A stretch of 64,000 nt of DNA, from positions 62,001 through 126,000 of the forward strand of contig NZ_BAABIA010000003.1 of the NCBI RefSeq assembly GCF_039542385.1. Direction: 5' to 3'. The notes under the pieces were generated by a model. It saw only the letters and a program-made list of their open reading frames with translations, was not told the DNA's origin and did no database searches. A program made the translations under genes and the position numbers. This DNA comes from Prosthecobacter algae. Lineage in GTDB: Bacteria; Verrucomicrobiota; Verrucomicrobiia; Verrucomicrobiales; Verrucomicrobiaceae. Positions 1 through 8,604 of the stretch are shown here, piece after piece. Every line of letters begins with the position of its first letter. Positions within the stretch are counted from its first letter, which is position 1.

Positions 1-1638
1 ATAGATCCAGATGGACTCAATCTCCTGGTCCGCCTTCTTCCTCCCCATGAACATAGGAGGCATCATGGTCCCTGGCTGAGTGGCCTGTGGGTTCAACAGC
101 AGCTCCTTAAAATACTCTGGCTGCAGCCGCTCGACGGTGTGCGTCAGACGGATCACCGGGGGCCCCAGAGACTTGCGTTCCTTCAGCCCATGGCAGGCCA
201 CACAAGCCAGTCCGGTGGAGCCGAGGAGCTGCCGCCCGGTCTCCGCACGATGATGTTTACCCAGGCCGCTGACATCAATGGTCACGGGTGTTTCCCGCTT
301 ATCCGCCTCAGGCAGTAGGCCTAACAACATCTCCGTGTGCGCCCGGCCAAAGTTGGGCATGCGGGTATCCATGTAGGGGCGCACACTGCCGCCTTCACCC
401 CACAGCACTTTGCCAAGCCAGTCCTTCGTCAGCTTGCGTCCCACGTTGTCCAAATTGGGGGGCAGGTGTGCAAGTTCGCCCAGAGATTCGGCGCTGCCGT
501 CGTTGGAGCCAAAATACTGCGCACGAGGATCTTCAGGACCACCTTTACCATCACGGTCATGGCAGGCATAGCAGTTCAGCCGCGTCATCTGCCAGTCCAC
601 CTTTTGCGCGGCGGTCAGCTTCGGTGCATCCTGCTTCTGAATGGCCGTGATGGCTAGGCGCAGAGCGCGCTTTTGTAGATCATTGAGATCGTAGCGAGGC
701 ACCCCGCTCGGCTGGGTTCCCGCCAGACAGCCCGCATCCACCTTCAGTGCGGCCAGCGCTTTGGTTTTGACAGCGGAGGCCTTGGTCAAGTCTTCCGGCA
801 ATACCCCTGCATGGCAGGCAACGCAGTTCATTTGGGCAAAGACTTCCTTGCCCTTTTCCACTCCTTGTGGGGGCATCTTGAGGGCAGCACGCTCTGCCGC
901 AGGCTCCACCTCGCGCCCCAGATGCATATAGGCGGCGATGTCCGCCGCCTCCTGTAGGCTCAGTCGCATGTTTGGCATGCGTCCCGCAGGACGATGTGAC
1001 AGGGGATCAAAAAGAAACTCCGTCAGCGCATCGACCGAATAAGCTTCCGCCAAGATCAAAGGCACCGATCCTAGCCCCGGCTTCTCGATTTCCGCATCAG
1101 CCGCCGCCTTGGCTGGGCGGTAGTCCGTGGCGGGCTCATGGCAGGCCACACAGCCCACCTTATGATAGATGTCCTTGCCCCGCGCCATGTCTCCCGCTGG
1201 CATCTTCGGCGTGGCGGGTTTCAGCGATCCCAAAAACTCCGTGAGCGCCTCCACCTTCTCCGCATCCCCCTCTTCTCCGGCAAACAGGCCGGGCATCTGG
1301 GTCCCCTTTTTGCGATGCTGCGGGCTGCGGATCATCTGCCAGAGACTGTCGGCATCCAGGCGGGAGCCCACCTTGGTCAAGTTGGGCCCAGCCTTGGGAG
1401 CCAGCCTTTCCTGCCATGACTTGGGCGGCACATGACAGGCGGTGCAGTTCAGCTCGCCTAACAACAAGTATCCACCTTCCACCACATGCTCGTCTGGATC
1501 TTCGGGCAGGTTGAACTGATCGAAATTAAAGACGTAGGCATGGTTGATGGGCTCTGCCTGGAGCGGATGGGACCGGGCAGGGCCGCCAAGAAACGCCATG
1601 GGCGCCAAAATGGCCAGGAGCTTGGTGGAACGGGTCAT
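1..1638 (-). CDS. Multi-haem c-type cytochrome, exported (partial, C-terminus beyond window)
   Basis: The frame is open from an ATG at 1638 to the left edge (546 codons), so the C-terminus is not seen. It begins with a signal-peptide-like stretch (MTRSTKLLAILAPMAFLGG). Five CXXCH haem-attachment motifs lie in this one frame: CTACH near residue 65, CVACH near 163, CVACH near 272, CYACH near 356 and CVACH near 479. Each is followed by Met-rich segments such as RMPNMR, TRMPNF and GTMMPP, which could give axial Met ligands. This is the architecture of the multi-domain cytochromes common in Planctomycetota and Verrucomicrobiota; an electron-transfer role in the periplasm is expected, but partner and substrate are unknown. 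It is third in a co-directional set after the TIM-barrel and DJ-1 genes (31-nt gap). Confidence 0.9.
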   Translation of the reverse strand, partial: MTRSTKLLAILAPMAFLGGPARSHPLQAEPINHAYVFNFDQFNLPEDPDEHVVEGGYLLLGELNCTACHVPPKSWQERLAPKAGPNLTKVGSRLDADSLWQMIRSPQHRKKGTQMPGLFAGEEGDAEKVEALTEFLGSLKPATPKMPAGDMARGKDIYHKVGCVACHEPATDYRPAKAAADAEIEKPGLGSVPLILAEAYSVDALTEFLFDPLSHRPAGRMPNMRLSLQEAADIAAYMHLGREVEPAAERAALKMPPQGVEKGKEVFAQMNCVACHAGVLPEDLTKASAVKTKALAALKVDAGCLAGTQPSGVPRYDLNDLQKRALRLAITAIQKQDAPKLTAAQKVDWQMTRLNCYACHDRDGKGGPEDPRAQYFGSNDGSAESLGELAHLPPNLDNVGRKLTKDWLGKVLWGEGGSVRPYMDTRMPNFGRAHTEMLLGLLPEADKRETPVTIDVSGLGKHHRAETGRQLLGSTGLACVACHGLKERKSLGPPVIRLTHTVERLQPEYFKELLLNPQATQPGTMMPPMFMGRKKADQEIESIWIY

Positions 1639-1669
1639 GGTGGGTGGACCTTGGCGTTTACTCTATCTG

Positions 1670-2245
1670 CTAGATGCCCATCTTGGCGCGTTCAGCGTCC
1701 AGGGCCTTGATCCAGGGACCAATGAAGTGACCACTGTCATGATAGGTGCGGCCTGAGTACATGTGCTGATCAATCACACAAGGCTCATTCACGTAGATGC
1801 CTCCGCAGATTTCCAGATCGAACTTGCACTTCGCCACCGTGGCCATGCGCAGACCTTTGACGATGTCCGCGCGGGCCGGAATTTCCACACCGTGGCACAC
1901 GCTGGCGCAGGGCTTTTTCTGCTCCCAGAACCACTTGGTGATACGCAGCAGGTCGGCATCTTCACGGATGTATTCTGGGGCACGACCACCGCTGAAAAAG
2001 ATGCCCACGTATTCTTCAGGATTGATGTCTTTGAAGGCGATGTCGGCATCAATGCTGTAGCCTTCCCACTCTTTCGTGATGGTCCAGCCGGGTTTGACTT
2101 CGTGCAGCACCATCTGGTACTTCCGTTTTTCCGGCGCAGCAACGATGGGCTTGTAGCCACCCTCAATCAGGCGGTAAAAAGGATAAAGGGTATCAACGGT
2201 TTCGGTGGCATCACCGACGATCAGGAGGACTTTGGCTTCAGACAT
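1670..2245 (-). CDS. DJ-1/PfpI family protein
   Basis: 191 residues, the usual size of a single-domain DJ-1/PfpI (class I glutamine amidotransferase-like) protein. It opens with the Rossmann-like strand KVLLIVGDATE. The nucleophile elbow is SVCHG, with Cys117 followed by His118, and a GGRAPEYIRED loop near residues 86-95 supplies the usual acidic part of the site. Family members act as proteases, glyoxalases, isonitrile hydratases or chaperones, and the sequence does not say which. There is no signal peptide, so it is probably cytoplasmic, unlike both neighbours. The gap to the upstream TIM-barrel gene is 49 nt, which suggests one transcript. Confidence 0.9.
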   Translation of the reverse strand: MSEAKVLLIVGDATETVDTLYPFYRLIEGGYKPIVAAPEKRKYQMVLHEVKPGWTITKEWEGYSIDADIAFKDINPEEYVGIFFSGGRAPEYIREDADLLRITKWFWEQKKPCASVCHGVEIPARADIVKGLRMATVAKCKFDLEICGGIYVNEPCVIDQHMYSGRTYHDSGHFIGPWIKALDAERAKMGI

Positions 2246-2294
2246 AGAGGGATGAGACTGGGTCTTTTACAGGGTTGGGGGATGGAACAGAAAG

Positions 2295-3188
2295 TTAAAT
2301 CAGGCTGTCGAGATGGTTTTTGGCGCGCACGATTTCGGCGGTCGTTTCCGCCGCCGTGGGCAGAATGGGGATGCCGCGTGGAGTGGGGTGCATGAAGATC
2401 TCCGTCGGCCCGGTGAAATTCACTTCTTTGAGAGCCTGCAAGAGGGGTTTCCAATCCAGCTTGCCACGGCCGGGCATCTGCTGAATTTCTTCCTCTTTGG
2501 GCATCGGTTTCATGCAGCCCAGGCCATGCTCCCAGGCATAAAACAGCGTCATTTTTTGATCAATGTGGCGGATCAGATCTGAAAGCAGCTTCGAATCCTG
2601 CGGCAGATGGTAAGGAGCCAGGGCAATGCCAATGCCCGGCAGGTCGCGGATGTCATCGGCCAGCCAGCGCAACGAATCGGGAGTATCAATCAGGTTGTTG
2701 ATATGGTTCTCGATGCCGATCTCCACGCCGTTTTCAGCCGCCAGGGCAGCGTGCGGTTTCATTTTCTCGACAAAAGCTTTCACGTTCAGGCGGAGTTGCT
2801 CTGGGGTGACTTTATATTCGCCCGTGCCTCCGGTGACGATGAATGTACCTCCCAGCTTTTTCACCAGCTTGATCTCTTCCGTCAGTTTGAGCGGCCCGAG
2901 GTCATAACGTGTGCTGCCGCCAAAACCGACTCCGTGCTGCTTCAGCAAATCGGCAAATTTGTCGTGCCCCATCGCATCCAGTTCCTCGCGTTGGGTGCCA
3001 TGCTTTTTCGGCCATAGTTCGATCGCTGTGGCCCCAGTCTTTTTGACCTCAGGCAGAATTTCCGTCAGGGAAAGATTGCCATACATGGCAGAGGCCAGCA
3101 TGTAATTCAGCTTCCAGGGGGAAGTGGCGGCCCAGGCAGGTGCCGCAGTCAGCGCAGCGAGGGATTGAAGAAAATGGCGGCGGTTCAT
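2295..3188 (-). CDS. Exported sugar phosphate isomerase/epimerase-like TIM barrel protein
   Basis: The start at 3188 gives a leader MNRRHFLQSLAALTAAPAWA, a twin-arginine-like signal with an AxA cleavage site; the frame stays open 28 codons further upstream, but that part has no signal character. The mature part resembles the xylose isomerase-like TIM barrel (AP endonuclease 2 superfamily): an early ATAIELWPKKHG strand, FIVTGGTGEY, and a metal-ligand-type motif GIENHINN. Substrate is unknown; such exported barrels are often linked to sugar or inositol catabolism in this phylum. It is the first gene of the co-directional set with the DJ-1 and cytochrome genes. Confidence 0.85.
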   Translation of the reverse strand: MNRRHFLQSLAALTAAPAWAATSPWKLNYMLASAMYGNLSLTEILPEVKKTGATAIELWPKKHGTQREELDAMGHDKFADLLKQHGVGFGGSTRYDLGPLKLTEEIKLVKKLGGTFIVTGGTGEYKVTPEQLRLNVKAFVEKMKPHAALAAENGVEIGIENHINNLIDTPDSLRWLADDIRDLPGIGIALAPYHLPQDSKLLSDLIRHIDQKMTLFYAWEHGLGCMKPMPKEEEIQQMPGRGKLDWKPLLQALKEVNFTGPTEIFMHPTPRGIPILPTAAETTAEIVRAKNHLDSLI

Positions 3189-3372
3189 GGTTGTGCTCTT
3201 ATTGAACGGGGTCTGACGACAGGATTCATTCAGACTTTGAAGCACCTTCTTCAGATTTTGCGGCACATTCAAACTCCGATTTTCAAGGCCAGCCCCTGCT
3301 GGCTATCCCACTCTGGGAGGTTGCCACCTCATTCCTTTTGCGCCAGCCCCAGGTCCCGCCTACGGTTCGGAC

Positions 3373-4389
3373 ATGAATCGTTCTGTTTATGGCTGCCTTC
3401 TGGGCGCACTCATCCTTTTTTTGTTCGTCAGCCTGGGGCTTAACGCGGTGCAGTTTATGGCGCTCGTGGGGGAACAGTTTGCGGGCATTCCTCAGCCAAA
3501 GGAAACCCTCACTGAAAAAATCGAAGTCCAGGGCAAGGCGAATGTCCCCGACAAAATTGTCCACCTCGATCTGGAAGGCATCATCAGCTCCATGAGCACC
3601 GGCGGTTTTCTGGAAAGCGCTATGCCGAGTGTCGAAGGGATCAAACGCGGCCTCGAACAGGCCGTGGCAGATTCCGAGGTCAAAGCCATCGTCCTCCGCA
3701 TCAATTCCCCTGGCGGTGAAGTGACTGCCTCCGACATCATCTATGCCGCTGTCAAAAAGGCAGCAGCGCAAAAACCGGTGATCGTTTACATGGATTCTGT
3801 CGCAGCCAGTGGCGGCTACTACGTGGCCTGCGGGGCCACCAAGGTGATCGCCAGCGAGACCACCCTAACGGCCAGCATCGGCGTCATCATGGAGTCCATG
3901 AACTACCACGAACTCTTTGGCAAGGTGGGCCTCGGTTCCCAGACTTTCACCAGCGGTGCTTTCAAGGACACGCTGAGCGGCGCGCGCCCCATGCGCGACG
4001 ATGAAAAGGTGTACGTCCAGGGCCTCGTGGACACCATGTATGACCGCTTTTTGGGCATCGTGTCTGAAGCGCGCAAAGTGCCCAAAGACGTGCTCAAAAG
4101 CACCGTGGCCGATGGCCGTGTGGTCACAGGACGCCAGGCGCTCGAGGCCAAGCTGGTGGACCAGATCGGCTACATCGAAGACGCCTATGCCCTGGCCAAG
4201 GAACTGGCGGATGCGCCCGATGCAGCCGTCATCAAATACCAGTCGGTGCCCAATCTGCTGAGCATTCTCGGGGTGGCCTCCGCCAAAGCCCAGGCTCCGG
4301 CCAAAGTGGAGCTCGACCTCACTGGCGGGGCCCTGCCGAAACTGCAGCCCGGTATGATGTATTACCTGCCCGGCGCCTACCTCCGCTGA
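3373..4389 (+). CDS. sppA: Signal peptide peptidase SppA, short form (S49 family)
   Basis: A 338-residue protein with one N-terminal membrane anchor (residues about 7-30) followed by a single S49 (ClpP-fold) domain, the short SppA form. The serine nucleophile is Ser146 in SVAASGGYYVA, and the general base is probably Lys198 in GAFKDTLSG; this Ser/Lys spacing matches Bacillus SppA. The substrate-loop motif RINSPGGEVTAS lies at 109-120. The enzyme degrades cleaved signal peptides in the membrane. It heads a tight plus-strand operon: CPBP protease follows after 18 nt, then thiL, tsaE and tsaB. Confidence 0.92.
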   Translation: MNRSVYGCLLGALILFLFVSLGLNAVQFMALVGEQFAGIPQPKETLTEKIEVQGKANVPDKIVHLDLEGIISSMSTGGFLESAMPSVEGIKRGLEQAVADSEVKAIVLRINSPGGEVTASDIIYAAVKKAAAQKPVIVYMDSVAASGGYYVACGATKVIASETTLTASIGVIMESMNYHELFGKVGLGSQTFTSGAFKDTLSGARPMRDDEKVYVQGLVDTMYDRFLGIVSEARKVPKDVLKSTVADGRVVTGRQALEAKLVDQIGYIEDAYALAKELADAPDAAVIKYQSVPNLLSILGVASAKAQAPAKVELDLTGGALPKLQPGMMYYLPGAYLR

Positions 4390-4407
4390 TCCACACGCCC
4401 TCTTCTC

Positions 4408-5271
4408 ATGGACGCCCCCACCGCCGGAGTTTTACGCGACATCACCCTCTGGGTCTGGCTTTCCTTGCTCATCGGCGTCGCGGCTTACAAATGGATCCGC
4501 CAGACACGCCCCACCGCCTGCTGGAACTGGGAAGGCAACGTGGACGCACGCCCATATCTGTATTTTGATGCGATCATCGTCGCGGCGCTTTCCCTGATGA
4601 TTCTCATAGGCCTGCAGCGCGCAGAGCCCACAGCACAGGGCTCAGTGGATGCCGCTGCCAATGAGCTCAACGCCGTAGCCCTGTTTTCCAGCATTGTCCT
4701 GCAACTGCTCATCTGCACCGTCCTGCTCTTTTACCTACGGGCGGTGCGCAATCTCAATCCGGTGGAGCTCTTTGGCCTGCGGCGTCTCACCGTCCGCCAA
4801 GTCGCCACTGCGGCACTGGTTTTCATGATTCCCACCTGCCTCGTGGTCATGGCCACCTCCGCCGGTGTCACACAGTGGATGCAGGGTTTCTGGCCGGACC
4901 TGGAGCAGCAAGCTTCGGTGGAAGCTTTTCGTAATTCCAAAGATCCCATGGCCAAGGCCATGCTCATCATCGCCGCCGTGATTGTGGCCCCCATCGTGGA
5001 AGAGACCGTCTTTCGCGGGTTCATTTATGGGGTGATCAAACGTTTCACCGACAGCTACTTTGCCGCCGTGTGCTCAGCCGTTCTGTTTGCCATCGTCCAT
5101 TTGCACATGGGCAGCGTCATCCCGCTGGCGGTGTTGGCCCTCATCTTTTGCGCCGCCTATGAACGCACCGGCAGTCTCGCCGTTCCCATGGTCATGCACG
5201 GCCTGTTCAATGGGACCAGTATCGGCCTCATGATCCTCTTTCCGGAAGCTCCTCATGCAAACCCTAGCTGA
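4408..5271 (+). CDS. CPBP family intramembrane metalloprotease
   Basis: 287 residues with about seven hydrophobic segments. The three CPBP (Rce1/Abi) motifs are present: EETVFRG at 198-204, the HLH of FAIVHLHMG near 231-233, and HGLFN with His264 and Asn268. These Glu, His and Asn residues make the metal-dependent intramembrane protease site. Rce1-like family members process prenylated or other peptides, but the bacterial substrate here is unknown. It lies 18 nt after sppA, and its last 17 nt overlap the start of thiL, so translation is likely coupled. Confidence 0.88.
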   Translation: MDAPTAGVLRDITLWVWLSLLIGVAAYKWIRQTRPTACWNWEGNVDARPYLYFDAIIVAALSLMILIGLQRAEPTAQGSVDAAANELNAVALFSSIVLQLLICTVLLFYLRAVRNLNPVELFGLRRLTVRQVATAALVFMIPTCLVVMATSAGVTQWMQGFWPDLEQQASVEAFRNSKDPMAKAMLIIAAVIVAPIVEETVFRGFIYGVIKRFTDSYFAAVCSAVLFAIVHLHMGSVIPLAVLALIFCAAYERTGSLAVPMVMHGLFNGTSIGLMILFPEAPHANPS

Positions 5272-6139
5272 CATCGGTGAGGATGAGCTCATCCGCCGAT
5301 TCGTGCGTGGGCTGAAGCAGGATGCCAGCGTCATCGCCGGACCGGGGGATGATTGCGCTGTCGTGCAGGGCAATCTCGAGGCCCTCGTGCTCAAAACCGA
5401 CACCGTCGTCGAAGGTGTGCATTTTACGGAAGCCACCCCACCACGCCTCATCGGTCGCAAGGCCATGGCTCGTGTCATCAGCGACTTCGCCGCCATGGCC
5501 GCCACTCCGCGCCATGCCCTCATCACCTTCATCGCACCGCCTCATACGCCGGTGAAACGCGCCTTGGAAGTGTATGCAGGCCTGCGCTCCATGGCCGAGT
5601 CCTTCGGCGTGAACATCGTCGGCGGTGAAACCTCCCGTGGCAGCCAGCTCATCCTCACCGTGAGCATGACCGGCACCGCGCCTAACCATCAATGGGTTTC
5701 CAGAAACCAAGCGCGTGCAGGCGATGATCTTTACGTCACCGGTCGCCTCGGCGGCTCCATCCGGGGCAAGCACCTGAAGTTTCACCCTCGCATGGCCGAG
5801 GCTCATTGGCTGGCCCAGAACCTGTCCGTGCATGCCATGATGGACATCAGCGACGGCCTTGCCCAGGATCTGCCCCGCATGGCCGCCGCCTGCGGACTGG
5901 GTTTTGAGGTGGACCTCTCCGCCCTTCCCCGCACTCCGGGATGCACACCGCAGCAGGCCTGGGGCGATGGTGAGGACTACGAACTGCTGCTGGCTATCTC
6001 ACCCAAAACTCAGGCAAAAAAACTCGCCGCCTGGAAACACGCTTTCCCCAAACTAAAGCTTACACGCATCGGTCGCCTGGTGGAAAAACAACACGCCCCA
6101 CTTGCCCCCGATGGCGGCTGGCAGCACTTTCGTTCCTGA
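5255..6139 (+). CDS. thiL: Thiamine-monophosphate kinase
   Basis: 294 residues of the PurM/ThiL fold. It phosphorylates thiamine monophosphate with ATP to give thiamine diphosphate, the last step of cofactor synthesis. Characteristic motifs are IGEDELIRRF at the N-terminus, GPGDDCAVV, KTDTVVEGVHF, DISDGLAQDL and GDGEDYELL, which carry the acidic Mg-ATP ligands. The ATG at 5255 lies inside the CPBP gene (17-nt overlap) and gives the conserved N-terminus directly. tsaE follows 4 nt after the stop. No other thiamine gene is in the window. Confidence 0.94.
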   Translation: MQTLADIGEDELIRRFVRGLKQDASVIAGPGDDCAVVQGNLEALVLKTDTVVEGVHFTEATPPRLIGRKAMARVISDFAAMAATPRHALITFIAPPHTPVKRALEVYAGLRSMAESFGVNIVGGETSRGSQLILTVSMTGTAPNHQWVSRNQARAGDDLYVTGRLGGSIRGKHLKFHPRMAEAHWLAQNLSVHAMMDISDGLAQDLPRMAAACGLGFEVDLSALPRTPGCTPQQAWGDGEDYELLLAISPKTQAKKLAAWKHAFPKLKLTRIGRLVEKQHAPLAPDGGWQHFRS

Positions 6140-6143
6140 TTGC

Positions 6144-6578
6144 ATGATGGATCCTGACGTGACTCTGCCCACTCCCGAGGCTACCCTTGAATGGGGGGCC
6201 GAGCTTGCTCGCACCCTGCAACCCGGCAGCGTCATCGCCCTGTGCGGTCATCTCGGCGCTGGCAAAACCCAGGCCACCAAGGGCATCGTCAGCGGCCTCA
6301 GTTCCCGGGCAGATGTCACCAGCCCCACCTTCACCCTAGTGCATGAATACTTAGATGGCCGCGTGCCCATTTTCCATTTCGACTTCTACCGCATGGATAC
6401 CGCCCAGCAGGTGCTTACCGTCGGCTGGGATGACTTTTTGGATGAACCCGGCGTGGTCATCGTAGAGTGGGCAGACCTTTTCCCGGAACTCCTGCCGGAC
6501 CACACCCGCTGGTTTCATTTCACCTCCTTGCCCACGGGCGAAAGACGGGTGAAGGAAAGCGACTCCGCCACCGCATGA
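6144..6578 (+). CDS. tsaE: tRNA threonylcarbamoyladenosine biosynthesis ATPase TsaE
   Basis: 144 residues from the ATG at 6144, just after the thiL stop; the frame is open further upstream but that part overlaps thiL. The Walker A loop GHLGAGKT is at 35-42, followed by SPTFTLVHEY and the TsaE-typical FHFDFYRM and IVEWADLFP segments. TsaE is the small ATPase that works with TsaB, TsaC and TsaD to make t6A37 on ANN-decoding tRNAs. Its stop codon overlaps the tsaB start (ATGA at 6575), so the two partners are translationally coupled. Confidence 0.94.
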   Translation: MMDPDVTLPTPEATLEWGAELARTLQPGSVIALCGHLGAGKTQATKGIVSGLSSRADVTSPTFTLVHEYLDGRVPIFHFDFYRMDTAQQVLTVGWDDFLDEPGVVIVEWADLFPELLPDHTRWFHFTSLPTGERRVKESDSATA

Positions 6579-7231
6579 TCTCCCCTCGCACCATCCTCGC
6601 TCTCGACCTTTCCTCCACCCGGGGAGTCATAGCTGTGCTGCGTGACGGCGAGGTTCTTTTTGAGGCTGCCTTCACGGCAGAGAGATCTCACAATGCCCAA
6701 GTCTTTGCCCCCCTCGGGCAGGCCTTGGAGGCCATCGGCACGGAGTCCGCCATCGTGGTTATCGGCACTGGGCCCGGCTCTTATACAGGCGTGCGCATCG
6801 CCATCGCCGCAGCCCAGGGCATCGCCCTTTCACGCGGTTGGCCCGTCTTTGGCTGGCCCTCCATCACCAGCGGACCTCAGGCCGATTATCAGGTGATTGG
6901 CGATGCCCGACGCGGCATGTTTTATCTCACCTCCGTGAAGCAATCCACGTTAGGCCCCATTGAGATCGTGGATGCAGCTACAGCTCAAGCGGCTGTGGAA
7001 GCGGGAGGTGACTGGTTCAGCTTTGACGCCAAAGCCCCTCTTGCGTTGCCCCAGGTCCAACTGTGCCCGCCCGACGCTGGCAAGTTGGCCCAAATCGCCG
7101 CCACGCTGACGGATGACACCATCCAAACGCTGGCCGCCCAACCGCTCGAGCCCGTCTATTTGCAGGAAGCCTTCATCACCACGGCCAAAAAGGCAGGCAA
7201 AAAAGTACCCGGTGCTGCTCTGCCGATCTGA
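6575..7231 (+). CDS. tsaB: tRNA threonylcarbamoyladenosine biosynthesis protein TsaB
   Basis: 218 residues starting MISPRTILALDLSS. The N-terminal strand TILALDLSSTRG and the motif GTGPGSYTGVRI are signatures of the ASKHA-fold TsaB/TsaD family. TsaB is the non-catalytic scaffold of the t6A complex, binding TsaD and TsaE. The start was set at 6575 because it overlaps the tsaE stop by 4 nt and puts the first strand at the N-terminus; a longer frame starting at 6467 would overlap tsaE by over 100 nt. It is the last gene of the sppA operon. Confidence 0.93.
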   Translation: MISPRTILALDLSSTRGVIAVLRDGEVLFEAAFTAERSHNAQVFAPLGQALEAIGTESAIVVIGTGPGSYTGVRIAIAAAQGIALSRGWPVFGWPSITSGPQADYQVIGDARRGMFYLTSVKQSTLGPIEIVDAATAQAAVEAGGDWFSFDAKAPLALPQVQLCPPDAGKLAQIAATLTDDTIQTLAAQPLEPVYLQEAFITTAKKAGKKVPGAALPI

Positions 7232-7305
7232 TTCCCTTGCGGCGCAGAAGACCGGACGGAAAATATCTTGTCCAAAGAGGGGCCACAAGAGACTCTTGGC
7301 TTCAC

Positions 7306-8550
7306 ATGAACCGCCGCCATTTCCTCACCACCGCCCTTGCCGCCACTCTCGCACCTATCGCCGCCCAGCAAGGCCGCGCCCCGCGCATCATCCTGCGCTC
7401 CTCCTGGCAGACGGTGAACATTGGCGATATCGCCCACACACCGGGTGTCCTTGCCCTTCTGGAAAAGCATCTCCCGCATGTCGAAGTGCGCCTGTGGCCC
7501 AGCAAGGTGGACAATGGCGTGGACGAAATGCTGATGAAGCGTTTCCCAAAATTGGTTATTCTCAAAAAAGAAGACCTCAAGCAGGCCTTCGAAGAATGCG
7601 ACTTCCTCCTGCATGGTTCCGGCCCCTCGCTGGTAGCCCAGAACGATGTAGTGAAATGGAAAGAAGCCACCGGCAAACCTTACGGCGTCTATGGCATCAC
7701 CGTCGCTGCCCAGGCGTCCACCTCCACCAAACCTGCCTCTGAAAGCTACATCGCAAAGACCATCTCTGTCCTCAGTGGAGCTAAGTTCGCCTTCTTCCGC
7801 GACACCGTTTCCCTGGGCCTTGTCAAGAAGCTCGGCTGCACCTGCCCCATCTTGGAGTTCGGCCCGGATGGTGCCTTTGCCACCGATCTGCGCGATGATG
7901 AAAAGGCAGTCGCCTTCCTGAAAGAGCACGGTTTGGAAGAAGGCAAATTTCTCTGCTGCATCGGCCGCCTGCGCTTCACGCCTTACTGGAAAATGAAGCC
8001 CGGCGTGAAATTCGACGAAACGAAACAGAAGCGCAACGATGCCATGAAGGAGCACGACCTGGGCCCCCTGCGCCAGGCCATCATCGAAGTGGTAAAACAG
8101 ACCGACATGAAGGTCCTCCTCTGTCCTGAAGACTCCAGCCAGATGGAAGTCAACAAAGAGAACTTCTACGACAAGCTGCCCGAAGACGTGAAAGCCAAGG
8201 TCGTCTGGCGGCCCACCTACTGGCTCACGGGTGAGGCCCTGAGCACCTACGTGCGTAGCGCCGGCCTCTTCGGGGCCGAGATGCACAGCCCCATCATGTG
8301 TATCGGCAATGGCATCCCCGCCATCGTCTGCCGCTGGACGGAGCAGACCAGCAAGGGCCTCATGTGGCGCGATATCGGCCTCGGCGAGTGGCTCTTCAAT
8401 ATGGACGAAGAATCCGAAATCCCCGGCATCGTCCCCGCTGTCGTCGCCATGGCCAAAGATCCCGCCGCCGCCAAAGCCAAAGCCCTCAAAGGCCAGGCCG
8501 TGGTCCATGAACGCCAGCGCCTAACCATGGAGATCGTCGGCAAAATGTAA
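7306..8550 (+). CDS. Polysaccharide pyruvyl transferase family protein with an export-type leader
   Basis: 414 residues from the ATG at 7306. The leader MNRRHFLTTALAATLAPIAA looks like a twin-arginine or lipoprotein-free Sec signal, which is unusual because polysaccharide pyruvyl transferases are normally cytoplasmic. The rest fits the CsaB/WcaK-type GT-B fold: ILRSSWQTVNIGDIAHTPG near the mature N-terminus, the mid-protein LLHGSGPSLVA loop, KPYGVYGITV, and a late GLFGAEMHSPIMCIGNGIP segment resembling the RxHxxIxA region of the family. Donor and acceptor are unknown. It starts 74 nt after tsaB and is probably a separate unit. Confidence 0.8.
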   Translation: MNRRHFLTTALAATLAPIAAQQGRAPRIILRSSWQTVNIGDIAHTPGVLALLEKHLPHVEVRLWPSKVDNGVDEMLMKRFPKLVILKKEDLKQAFEECDFLLHGSGPSLVAQNDVVKWKEATGKPYGVYGITVAAQASTSTKPASESYIAKTISVLSGAKFAFFRDTVSLGLVKKLGCTCPILEFGPDGAFATDLRDDEKAVAFLKEHGLEEGKFLCCIGRLRFTPYWKMKPGVKFDETKQKRNDAMKEHDLGPLRQAIIEVVKQTDMKVLLCPEDSSQMEVNKENFYDKLPEDVKAKVVWRPTYWLTGEALSTYVRSAGLFGAEMHSPIMCIGNGIPAIVCRWTEQTSKGLMWRDIGLGEWLFNMDEESEIPGIVPAVVAMAKDPAAAKAKALKGQAVVHERQRLTMEIVGKM

Positions 8551-8555
8551 AGTGA

Positions 8556-8582
8556 GGCGGGCACTCCTGCCTGCCCGGTTTT
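8556..8582 (+). terminator. Weak possible terminator after the pyruvyl transferase-like gene
   Basis: An imperfect hairpin with arms GGCGGGCA (8556-8563) and TGCCTGCC (8568-8575), one mismatch and a CTCC loop, is followed by CGGTTTTAA. It sits 5 nt past the stop codon. The T tract is short, so this is tentative. Confidence 0.35.
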
Positions 8583-8604
8583 AAACACCGTCACAGATAA
8601 AACC

